Of a stretch of DNA of 64,000 nucleotides, positions 48,784 through 57,700 are shown piece by piece (the first letter of the stretch is position 1; every line of letters begins with the position of its first letter). Source of the stretch: Opisthorchis felineus (taxonomy: Eukaryota > Platyhelminthes > Trematoda > Opisthorchiida > Opisthorchiidae); assembly GCA_004794785.1 (NCBI GenBank), contig SJOL01006407.1, forward strand, positions 335,694-399,693, written 5' to 3'. Below the pieces are notes generated by a model. It was not told the DNA's origin. It was given only the letters and a program-made list of their open reading frames with translations, and did not search any database. The translations under genes were made by a program, and so were the position numbers.

Positions 48784-49040
48784 TCGTCTATAATATTCTT
48801 CAACCGAATGTGCTGCACAAAAGCAGCCTCATGTTTCAGTTGGTACGATATTCGAGAAATCGCAGTATATTTGTTTTCGAGTGAGTGCACTTCACTAATT
48901 TCGTGCACTTTTGGTTCAAGCAGAACATAAGATTAATGGAAACTCGGGGACTGTGCCTACCTTATGAGGCCCAAGAAGGGCGAAACTGGTCGTGGGATGT
49001 CGAAGAGTTTTCAGTAACTTTGTGAGTGGTTTACTGTATA
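48784..49040. mobile_element. Hammerhead repeat copy R5, inverted composite
   Basis: The left part (about 48784-48872) is in the minus orientation: the ctcgtctataatattcttcaa stretch, gcctcatgtttcagttgg near 48825, and tacgatattcgagaaatcgc at 48845-48864. The right part (about 48905-49040) is in the plus orientation and carries the hammerhead region, ending in aactttgtgagtgg. The switch from one orientation to the other falls between 48872 and 48905. R3 has the same arrangement. Confidence 0.6.
48938..49012 (+). ncRNA. Hammerhead ribozyme core of R5, one core base changed
   Basis: On the plus strand the first core string reads CTTATGA (48961-48967) where CTGATGA is needed. Stem II is CCC/GGG with loop AAGAA plus an outer G-C pair. 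CGAAAC follows (48981-48986), and a GTC triplet lies at 48999-49001. Outer helix I is well kept: ggaaactc (48938-48945) pairs with gagttttc (49005-49012), with one G-T pair. The change at G5 of the core should abolish cleavage. Confidence 0.55.
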
Positions 49041-50065
49041 GAGCCTATTGTAATTGGATCTGATGGTTTCGGCACCTAAATTTTAATGGCCGCTCTTCAG
49101 TTTCTTTTTCCGCTGTTGGCTAACGTATAAGAAGCCATTGGTGCTAGCCGGAAAGCTATGTGTTCATTTTGTCTAGAGCAGTGACCGTGGTAACAATGAA
49201 ATAGCACTAGGTGGACCAGATCCCGACAATGAGGTAGGTTTCATGCATCACGGGTCAACCAACTGGAGTGAGAACAAACTTTCGTTGAATACCAGCAGAG
49301 AAAAAATATGTAGGAAGAAAAAGGACACCCGTACTATAACAGCAGCATCACAGACTGAGGTGGATCTGTAGGATAAGAAACTGGGATGGGGAAATAGCTG
49401 AGACATAAAAAATGAAAACTTAGGTTTGTATAGGCCTGATTGCTAACAGTTCAGTACGTAAACAACAAAGCAATCTGTTCTACAAGGCATGAAGCGTGCA
49501 TCTGAATGAGTGGGGGATAAAAGTAGAGTTAATACTGAGTGGGAGGTGGGAAAAGAACCGAAGGACGAGATTGCCATGAGTAGATTTGCTACCAATGAAG
49601 GTCAGAGCTTTAAACGAGTCCCAAACAGAGATATTTACCAGGTCGACGTTCAATGCACTGGTGACGTGGATATGGCTATCCGCATTCCGAAATGAGGTAG
49701 ATTTCTGATAACAGTGGGTAGGCATTGTGGAGGACTAAATGATGGACAGATGAAGCAATGCTACCAGACGCAGGAACAAATGTTGCTGCAAATAGCAGAT
49801 GATATCTGATAAAAAATATCCATGGAAAAAACATGCGATGCGGGAGCATACGGTCAAAGCGTGTATATTTCGAGAGGCTTGTTGTGAAGGTTCCCATCTG
49901 TTTTGCAAAGGAGTTGTATTTTGTACTTTCGAAGGCCAATCCGGTTCCACAAAAAGTTTCTGGAACGGACAACATACGTAATATCCCTGCACCAGCGAAT
50001 ATCCAGGTGATCAGTGGTACCCCATATTATATCAATGATCGCTCTGAAAGTCAGTGTTTACCTGA
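49041..50065. other. No supported gene
   Basis: Overlapping short frames on both strands (49480-50120), none with a recognisable domain. The 3' part of the minus-strand gene at 50066-51271 could have further exons here; I see none that I trust. Confidence 0.4.
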
Positions 50066-51271
50066 TCATGCGACAGATTTGTTCAGCGAAGAACAACTCC
50101 GGCATGTAGGACAAATGTAGGCTGCAATTCGTGGTTGATCCTCCAGATTCGGTTCATGGGTACCCGTCCGCGACTCCAGGTTATCAAACAATCGGACGGA
50201 CGGAGAAGGAAGAGTGGATCTTGAATTTATACCCTTGATCAAATGCGATGGCGATGCGACAACCGAAGAAACATGATTTGTTTGAACTGAAGAGATGCTA
50301 GGTAGACCGCCCCCTGGGGTCGTAGGATATGAAGAGTAGTTGGAAGGAACAGACTGCGGACTTTGGGACATGTAAGTAGGCATATCTGCAGTGCCCCCAA
50401 CAGACTGTGGAGCTTGAATCGCATGCGACGCCTTTCCAATAACAGAAGATGGTCCAGAAACCGAGCCTGAATATGTGCCATCGACAGAAAACGGTAGATG
50501 AATCGCACAAGCGATCAAATCAGCCGTTTTGCTTGAGGAATCCACCCAATCATCAAACAAACCACCGCCTGCGGTGGAATTAGCTTTATCTTGCTCACAA
50601 TGTGGTTGATAGGGGTGGAAAAGCGCAGCCGACTGGAATAGATGAGATAAGGCAGGATCGGGAACACGACGAACCGAGGGACTAGCAGTTGTGCTAACAG
50701 GCAAAGCAGAAGATGACAAGGCGAGAGGAGTTGAGGTTGTAGCAACTGATGTGGTCTCTGAGTGGACTGAGCTGTTAGTAACAAATGAATCTTGGGACAC
50801 TTGTATGGCACGTGAAGAAACTGGTGTAGATGAGCGTTCAGAAGCAACGTGTATGAGCGGGCCGGTTGTGATGGGCAGCGTCGGGCTGCTCGGAACTGCA
50901 GTACCGCTGGAACTTCTGCATACCTGTGGTGAATCCGCAGCTGGTACAAGAGCATCCTTTGAAATACTGTCACAGTTGGCGCCGGGCGAAAGAACAACCG
51001 GATGGCTAGAAACAGGACAGTTTAGCGTCGGAACGTATTGTGGCAGAATTATCTCAGGTTGTGATGGGGCGGTCGTGTTGGTTTCGAGCGGTGAATGAAC
51101 CGGAGTTTGTGATAAGCTGACCACACATGTTGAACTCACCTTTGTGGTGTGAGAAGACTTTTTACTCCGTTTCAGCCTCTTTGATTTTTTTTGGCCGTAT
51201 CGTCCGACTGCAACGGGGTCTTTTTCAATGATATTCGCAAAGGCGCTATACGGATGGTACTGTAGGATTCC
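50066..51271 (-). CDS. Long Ser/Thr/Pro-rich open frame, probable exon
   Basis: On the minus strand a frame of 401 codons runs open from just after a TAG (51274-51272) to a TGA at 50068-50066. It starts with a short segment containing YHPYSAFANIIEKDP and then a very basic cluster (GQKKSKRLKRSKKSS) that could be a nuclear localisation signal. About 300 residues extremely rich in Ser, Thr, Pro and Val follow, likely disordered. It ends with a small Cys cluster (CPTCRSC) shortly before the stop. No catalytic domain or signal peptide is visible. A low-complexity nuclear or regulatory protein fits the composition, but that is inference. An acceptor-like CCTACAG (51266-51260) would start the exon at 51259. 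AAG followed by GTGAGT at 51139-51134 is a perfect donor inside the frame, so the part downstream could be a retained intron. The frame at 50691-51098 on the other strand is a shadow. Confidence 0.5.
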   Translation of the reverse strand, partial: GILQYHPYSAFANIIEKDPVAVGRYGQKKSKRLKRSKKSSHTTKVSSTCVVSLSQTPVHSPLETNTTAPSQPEIILPQYVPTLNCPVSSHPVVLSPGANCDSISKDALVPAADSPQVCRSSSGTAVPSSPTLPITTGPLIHVASERSSTPVSSRAIQVSQDSFVTNSSVHSETTSVATTSTPLALSSSALPVSTTASPSVRRVPDPALSHLFQSAALFHPYQPHCEQDKANSTAGGGLFDDWVDSSSKTADLIACAIHLPFSVDGTYSGSVSGPSSVIGKASHAIQAPQSVGGTADMPTYMSQSPQSVPSNYSSYPTTPGGGLPSISSVQTNHVSSVVASPSHLIKGINSRSTLPSPSVRLFDNLESRTGTHEPNLEDQPRIAAYICPTCRSCSSLNKSVA

Positions 51272-53088
51272 CTATTGTCCGTCTCCTGCAGTGAAAGTTA
51301 TTCCCCGCCTTTTTGCGTTACATTATCTACGCTTGGGGACGGCAAGTGGGGTTCCGGCTGGTGTGGAAGACTGGCACGAACACTGTCGGGATGGTCAGGA
51401 AGGGACGGAACAGGCACGTCAGTTGTTCATGTCACCTAATGAATCAAGCTTGGGAATGAATAGTACTCGGGAGCTCATGTAAGACCAGAGAATTACGCTC
51501 AAGGAGAGAAGGGCCAGGAGGAACGGGATATGTTTAAAGCAATTTTGGTGCATATGTATGCAAAAAAAGGATGTAATCGCTACAGAGTATGAGGTGCACA
51601 ATGCTGGTTGTCATTGGCGGAAAACTCTAAGTACGGTCGTAGTTGGTGGAAATAGTTTACACTTCTGACTAGACCGTGACGGAATCCATGGGATAACCAG
51701 TGAAAATAAGGACAAGAGGTTTTGACACACTTGGCCTGCTCTTATTAAAGGGAATTCAGGACTCCATGGAAGGTAGAAAAGACAAGCCCTGATGGACGTC
51801 CTTTCAAAAATCCAGACGTAATCACTTCAGGTGTATGTACTCAATAGTTGATCGGCATTTCCACCTGATGAACGTTTCTTCAGCCTTATCAATTACGGAA
51901 TTACAGGAATTGCTTGCAAGCCGGGCAGAAAAAAGAAAAGTTGGTATGTTATAGATTGTATTTCAAATCTTCTGCCATAGAGGACGGATACAGGATTGAT
52001 TAGGCTCATCTGAGCTTGAGAGGTGTGCGGGGTTCTAAAAAGTTCCATGTGAACATCAAATGGCATATCAAAATGGCTTATTAGGATTGAAATGAAGGGT
52101 CTCAGCCGGTGGCCGAAATAGTTATGGAGGAAAGGTGATGTCAGTTCATGAAAAATCTTACGCACATAAAGCCTTACTTACTAATCGACTAACATTAAGA
52201 AGCCACAAAGCCTACCAAGTTCCCTAAGAAATTCTATTTCCACGAATCTTCTGAGCATAGAGACGTTTGCTTTAGTCGCCTTCCCGTATAACCATGTGGG
52301 GGAGACGCTTCATATTCTTGGGCTGTGGGTTCCCTTTTTTTCCCTTTGGGCTATCCGGAATCTTCCAGGAATGCGATGTCAGTTTGAATAACAAATCAAA
52401 TTGGGTAGTTAACAAGAGTGTATAAACCCACTCAAGTTGGCATAAAGTGTAAATTCAATGTTTTCAATGGTGACAGTGCACAGAGCTACCGATTGAAATA
52501 AAAAAATTGCTGAACGACGAAACAAAAAACACTTCCAAATTAGGGGTATTAGTATTAGAAGATAAATAGATTTTGGACAGGATGACATTAAAAAATGGCT
52601 AAAAATTTTGGCTTTAATCAGGGGCCAAGGAAGTTATGGTGACCATTTACACAACATCCGTGAGATAGGAGTCACCAAATCAATACCAACGTTTCGGATT
52701 CTCAGAGGTTGACAAGTATCGAAACATTATCTTGATGAATCAAAAAGCCATTGTTTTCAGTCTAACTCAGAAAGCTTGTAGGTGATTTAATCTCATAAGG
52801 AGCGTGACGGAGGACTAATATCTTTGCGTCTTTAATCTGCTTACCAACTTACACGATAATTTCTTTTGGCATTTCGAGACTGAATGGCTGATTAGGCAAT
52901 TCATCACCGAAGGTCCAGAACTCAAAGAAATTTTATTCGCGTGCGACATCACGGAAAGATTTTTAAGTTGAAAATCACGTAGGCTTTGGCTCTGTCCCAC
53001 AAAAACCTGCTTCTTAAAGCGTTCAGAATAGAGCTCCGGTTAAGGATTTGTGCAATATTTGTATGGAAACACAAATTCATTATTTTTT
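51272..53088. other. No supported gene
   Basis: Nothing convincing. If the Ser-rich frame is an internal or last exon, its upstream exons should be in this stretch or further right; none stands out. Confidence 0.4.
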
Positions 53089-53310
53089 CGTTATTAGTGA
53101 AAAACGATAAAACTGACCAATGTGAGCTCTCCATTAATGATAACATCCGTTCTTCACTAAGGGTACGTCTAGACAATGACCAAACATATCATGTGTTTTG
53201 GGACAGTGGGGAAGTGTCAGGCCCTTGGGAATTTCCACTGAGAATCCATGAAGCTGAAACATTTCGCTTCTATAATTGCATAACTTACTTTTTCTGTACC
53301 TTAGATAAAG
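53089..53310 (+). CDS. Candidate internal exon, 73 codons, function unknown
   Basis: The acceptor is a long T-rich tract ending in CGTTATTAG just before TGAAAAACG. The donor is GATAAAG followed by GTGAAT (53311). One frame is open across: two bases, then AAA AAC GAT AAA. The peptide has the character of a globular protein (RVRLDNDQTYHVFWDSGEVS, then GPWEFPLRIHEAETF). I considered a VPS13-like protein but cannot support that assignment. The exon leaves one base at its 3' end, which does not fit the phase-0 start of the exon at 54697 or 55471, so at least one more exon is needed between them if they belong together. Confidence 0.4.
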
Positions 53311-53417
53311 GTGAATCCGGTGGCACTGGTTATGTTGCGTGTCATAACGCATAACTACTCACTGTGTAAGAGAATAGCCCATGGCACTATATGGAAATGC
53401 AATTTAATCAGACGGCA

Positions 53418-53815
53418 ACGAGTCAACAAACACCCTCATTGGAGGTTTCGAGTTTGCACCCTCCCAGCTAGTAGATGACCACCAAACTGTTAGGTCACGT
53501 GCAGCTGATCGCCAGTGTGATATAACGCCACTCAGCCAACAGTCAGGGAATATACATCACGTGATCACTCTGTACGTCAATCAACCGGAGGATTATAGAA
53601 GGGTATTCCCTGTTTAGCGCCGCTTCCCCCGATTGCTTAGAAGTGGTTACTTTCTGGATGAGCGTTGCATGTTAACAAGGAGTACCGCTTTATTGAGGTG
53701 AAAGCAGCAAAAATGCACTTTTGATGTAAAGGTGGACCCATCTATCAGTGGGAGCGTTTCAGTAGGTGGCCTTATTCCGATTGAGAATTTCTCGGAAGAT
53801 GAGGAATATTCAAGT
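53418..53815 (+). pseudogene. Broken partial duplicate of the exon at 55471
   Basis: This copy is nearly identical to 55471-55752. It has lost one base early (ggaggtttcg for ggaggtattcg), which shifts the frame, and it carries a TGA in the cacttttgatg part. It also contains about 116 extra bases (53585-53700) between gtacgtcaatcaa and aaagcagcaaaaatg that the other copy lacks. The left edge of the similarity (acgagtcaac) coincides with the predicted splice acceptor of the other copy, but no AG precedes it here. The right edge is caagt, after which the two sequences differ. Not translatable as it stands. Confidence 0.7.
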
Positions 53816-54696
53816 CTGCTGACACCAGATATTGACAGCTTTGTCCACGTTCGTAAAGTTCGAATTGTACGGCTCAAAGCAACAGACACTGGCTTTCATA
53901 ATTAGGATTAAAAACACATCCAAAGGCACCACGAACACCTGCTGTACAACGCAGGCCTCGGAAACAGACTAATCAATGATATCCTAGATAGGATAGAAGG
54001 TTGAGCAGCTAAAAGTGTGCAGTAATCTATTTGTGACCTGGGTTGCATGTATGAAAAGACAAACTGGCCAATAAAAATCCAGCGCCATTGGTGACCGCTC
54101 AGATCATTTCAGTGGTACATGTACGAAAAAATCTCTGAATGTCTTGGTGTGCCTAAATTGTGAGTTCATAATTTTACTGAGCAGTTGCTACATATTATGG
54201 TGTTCGACTATTACGGTGGCAGGAATCCTCGTAATCAAAAGCAATCCTCGGATCTTGGAAAGCGTGCTTCTACGTCGGTAAGAAATTCCAGTAAGTTTCA
54301 CTTGTTTTCCGCTCTAGGAATTTTGGCTTAATAAATATGAACGGGCAAACCCTACACCCACCCACTCTGTTTGCTTCCTTGTTTGATTCCGTGCAGATTT
54401 TCTCTGCACGTTTCCCTTCATTTGTTCATTTGTACAGCTGTAGCAGTAGTAATACACCGATTCACTGAAAGACCAAAAGATGCCACTAAACTCTTGGTTT
54501 TAAAAAGAATTCGAATTTGCAAAGAATTCGAGTCTCGTTTTCTGCATTACCACTTCCATAAAGTTTGGCTCTCACTTAGACACATCACTCTTGTGCACAT
54601 TCGAATTGTGGCCCTTAAAATATACCACTGCGGGTATTTGACTATATCTTGACTGACCATTGCGGCCCACCCAAATGTGCGTTTACAATTTTCCCA

Positions 54697-54824
54697 GACT
54701 GAAAGAGGTAAAACGTGTTCGTACAAAAGGTTTGAGAACACGACGCTGATTGCTTTATCTGAGGCCATCCAAAGCTGTATTGAAACGTATTTCAAGTTCA
54801 CTTTATTTCGACAGTACCCGACAA
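54697..54824 (+). CDS. Candidate internal exon, 42 codons
   Basis: The acceptor is a T/C-rich tract ending in TTTTCCCAG, followed by ACT GAA AGA GGT. The donor is ACAAG followed by GTGAAT. Only this frame is open; the other two have an early stop. The peptide includes SYKRFENTTLIALSEAIQSC and ends FRQYPTR in phase 2. Frames on the opposite strand overlap it (54547-55070), so the coding strand is uncertain. No homology recognised. Confidence 0.3.
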
Positions 54825-55470
54825 GGTGAATGAAGCCCCCGAAGGTCCGTGAAACTTGATAACATGAAGTTGTCCGGTGTCTGCCGAATCCCGATCGCCC
54901 CACCCAACTGCACTACGTATACAACATCTCTCAGTTGTTAAAGAAATGTGCATATGAATGGCATGATTCGAATGACTGATAACAAAGACAGGCTTTTCCG
55001 CACTCAGAAGATTGAAGCGCACACTGTCTAGCCTTAATAATTGCAGTAATGTTGTTACGAGGACGGTCAAAGAGTTAAAAGCAACTTATAAACGTGTCAG
55101 AACCTAGCAAATGCATTCACTGTCTGAGTAGTTCGGGCGCGTTTTTGGCGATGACGTTTGAGACTCGTGTACCATCTTTGGTCATCTATAACTGACTGAC
55201 TGACTCATCTCACAAAGCTGTGCATGAAAGAGAGGACAAGTGTTAAATAGTACAAACATTCAGCGATAGATCAGTACCCTTTGGAAGGGTTTTGGTACTT
55301 GCTTGCGCTTGTGTTACCTCAGCTGTTGGCCAAGTTGTTCTGCCCACATAGACAGAGTCGGAAAAACCACCACACAAAGAGAACAACTGTTCCCGACCTT
55401 CTGAGTAGCATGAAGATATTTTGAGAGTTCAGTGGAGATCTGTTCCTCTAAGTAACGTCAACCCATGTAG

Positions 55471-55771
55471 ACGAGTCAACAAACACCCTCATTGGAGGTA
55501 TTCGAGTTTGCACCCTCCCAGCTAGTAGATGAGCACCAAACTGTTAGGTCACGTGCAGCTGATCGCCAGTGTGATATAACGCCACTCAGCCAACAGTCAG
55601 GGAATATACATCACGTGATCACTTTGTACGTCAATCAAAAGCAGCAAAAATGCACTTTGGATGTAAAGGTGGACCCATCTGTCACTGCGGGCGTTTCATT
55701 AGGTGGCCTTATTCCGGTAGAGAATTTCTCGGAAGATGAGGAATATTCAAGTCATGAGGAAAATGAAACGG
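55471..55771 (+). CDS. Candidate internal exon, 100 codons, intact copy
   Basis: CCCATGTAG immediately before gives an acceptor, and AACGG followed by GTAAGT (55772) a perfect donor. The frame starts ACG AGT CAA and is open throughout, ending with one extra base. The peptide includes EVFEFAPSQLVDEHQTVRSR, then HVITLYVNQKQQKCTLDVKV, then an acidic end (ENFSEDEEYSS and HEENETG). It looks like part of a globular beta-rich domain followed by an acidic linker; I cannot name the family. The in-frame TAG just upstream means the start must be a splice junction. A broken duplicate lies 2 kb upstream (53418-53815). High identity between the copies implies a recent duplication or selection. Confidence 0.5.
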
Positions 55772-56599
55772 GTAAGTAAAGTTTTCTGTAACTGGAAAAC
55801 GTAACACAATTTTTTGACACAAATCACGCCCAAAGGTCAAGTGAATTTCACGAATGCTTATTCCTTAAAAAAGGAAGGGGCGTTTATCTTTTTCTTTTCA
55901 GAAAGTATGTGTTCGTGGACTCGACATAATTTTGTTTGCGTAATTTCTTCTATCAGTAAAATTTTGATGTATTAGCCAAGAGTGTCAGCCACAGAAAACA
56001 AGGTCTGTTCGCAACCTTCGCCTTTTCACCTCAACTTAGATCTTTTTGCCTTTTCTAATGTGATTGAAACTGTCGAATCAGTCGCAAAAAATATATTTTT
56101 GATTGCTATTCGCTGATCATATCCTGGTGGAATACCTGTATTATCCACCGCTTTGGCCGTGAAGGAAAAGGCCTATCACCCCTATCATGGAATTTGTTCG
56201 ATCCTTTTATTTTCCCTTAATAATACCACTCAACTACAACACCAAAGTTTATCCATAGAGATCTAGTAGGTCTAAATGCCAATTTTACTGCTGAAACCAA
56301 ACTGCACTTTGGATTATTATAAGCACTGGAACGTCTGATTCTGAATCCTCATCACCTTCTTCAGCTGCAAGAAACGAGTATTTGTTGCACAGTAGTTATA
56401 GATGCTGCAATTTCGTTCACCGATGATTTGTGGAGATATGGGTAGAGAGCTACGCATTGGAGATGGTTGTTGATATAATTGATGCGTCAGTATGGGGGTG
56501 TCAGTGCACTCTTTACTGGGGCAATCGGGAGGATAAGCCACGCATTGAAGGAAACAGCTTTGATGCATATGCGCCACTGAGCACGCATTTGGGCCTTAG
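55772..56599. other. Probable intron, no supported gene
   Basis: Begins at a consensus donor GTAAGT. No next exon identified. The minus-strand frame at 56317-56577 has no recognisable domain. Confidence 0.4.
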
Positions 56600-57700
56600 C
56601 TGACATTGTCTCTAACTACTGATTTGTCCCGTTTCAGAGTCCCCTTCCAACGAGCCAGCAATGATCAGCGCAGCTGATTTTACTAGTACTGGCTTTCCTA
56701 CTTCGCTGTCAGGCCATTAACTGACCTCTCCTGGCTCTTTTCCATCCGCGTGGTTGTGCGAAAATGGCTCTTTGAAGAAGTCGGTTGAGTGGCATAAGGA
56801 GCAAGTGACTAAACCGTGTGACCCATGAAATGTGACCAATTCATCTTCCGAAGACATTTGACGTAATTCGGAATTACTGATGGGTGTTCCCAGCAGACTC
56901 AGGCAATACTCCGAAAATGTCGATGGTCAAACACTGAAAGCTTTTTGAAGTCCTCAGTGTGCAGCGTCCAGGATGTATCTCGTATGACGATTTGGAGCGC
57001 ACAGCAGAATTGTAAACCCGACCCATGACACATAGGCTGATGTCACGCATGCGCCACAGTTGTTGCAGGTTCACAAAGGTTTCTGTGAACTTTCCAATTC
57101 GGATAAAAATATTGCCTGTGTCTAGACCACAGGGGCTGGTGAAGCTACCAAAGTAGAAAAAGTTGTCTACCACCACACTTGACTCATTTTTGCTTGAGGT
57201 CGGGTTCGAGCCCACTCAGTCTTGCAGCATCATTCTGGAATTTTCATGTGTGATGTGCATGCCAAATCATGAAACAGAATTATTTAGATTATTGTCTTCT
57301 GCATTAAGATGGCTTGAGATTTAAGAAGCACCGCAGACTGTACATCCTAGATAAAATGCACTATGGGCATTTTGGTCCCACAGGTGTTAGAGGTTGAGAG
57401 TGAGTCTCCTATGTTCATATCAATGACGGAATTGAGGAGGCAGTGTGAGGAAGGGCGGCCCTCGTTGACACCAATTGATGTAGTGAACTCAAGCGATAGC
57501 TTCCCGTAGACCTCTACTCGTCCACGTCGTACAGCGTTTTAAGGTTTACCACCTATGCTCCAAAGATATAACCATGGCACCAGACTCTCCAGAGAGACAA
57601 AGGAGAAGTATCTGCGGTGGGCAGATTAACTGACCTTTTCGCCAAGACCGGAGATGTAGAAAAGAGGAACGTTCTCGTGTAACACGTTCATGCCTGGCGA
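56600..57700 (-). mobile_element. RTE/CR1-like non-LTR retrotransposon remnant
   Basis: On the minus strand, broken pieces of a reverse-transcriptase protein occur in the correct order. The first is a block around 57505-57340 (VYGKLSLEFTTSIGV then a degraded RQGCPLSP-like motif B and NSVIDM). Next comes FGMHITHENSRMMLQD around 57265-57220, then the long open piece at 57215-56874. ISNSELRQM follows near 56875, GWKRARRGQL near 56750, and finally SCADHCWLVGRG near 56660. The order and the unusual tail match the endonuclease/reverse-transcriptase elements I know from flatworm genomes. Several stops and frame changes lie between the blocks, and the catalytic YADD-type motif is not recognisable. 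It is a dead, 5'-incomplete copy; the left and right limits are approximate. Confidence 0.75.
56874..57215 (-). pseudogene. Reverse-transcriptase thumb/connection fragment
   Basis: The longest open piece (113 codons) of the retrotransposon above. Landmarks: FFYFGSFTSPCGL (about 20-32; the YLGS...G motif), IFIRIGKFTETFVNLQQLW (about 36-54), RRD-like MRDISLCVMGRVYNSAVRS (about 56-74), and a damaged YGCETWPLR-like region where only Y and LR can be placed. In intact elements this part follows the catalytic palm domain. The degraded middle and the loss of continuity on both sides mean it is not functional. It begins after an in-frame TGA. Confidence 0.7.

Noticed and set aside
50691..51098. Plus-strand open frame of 135 codons, acidic and Gly-rich
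   Set aside because: It is antisense to the longer Ser/Thr/Pro-rich frame; such composition-biased frames commonly leave an open complement.
53089..55771. Assignment of the candidate exons to a VPS13-like protein
   Set aside because: The impression came from general character only; no specific motif supports it.
57190..57220. T-arm-like gggttcgagccc
   Set aside because: No A-box upstream, and on the minus strand this stretch lies in the retrotransposon reading frame just before the open piece at 57215.
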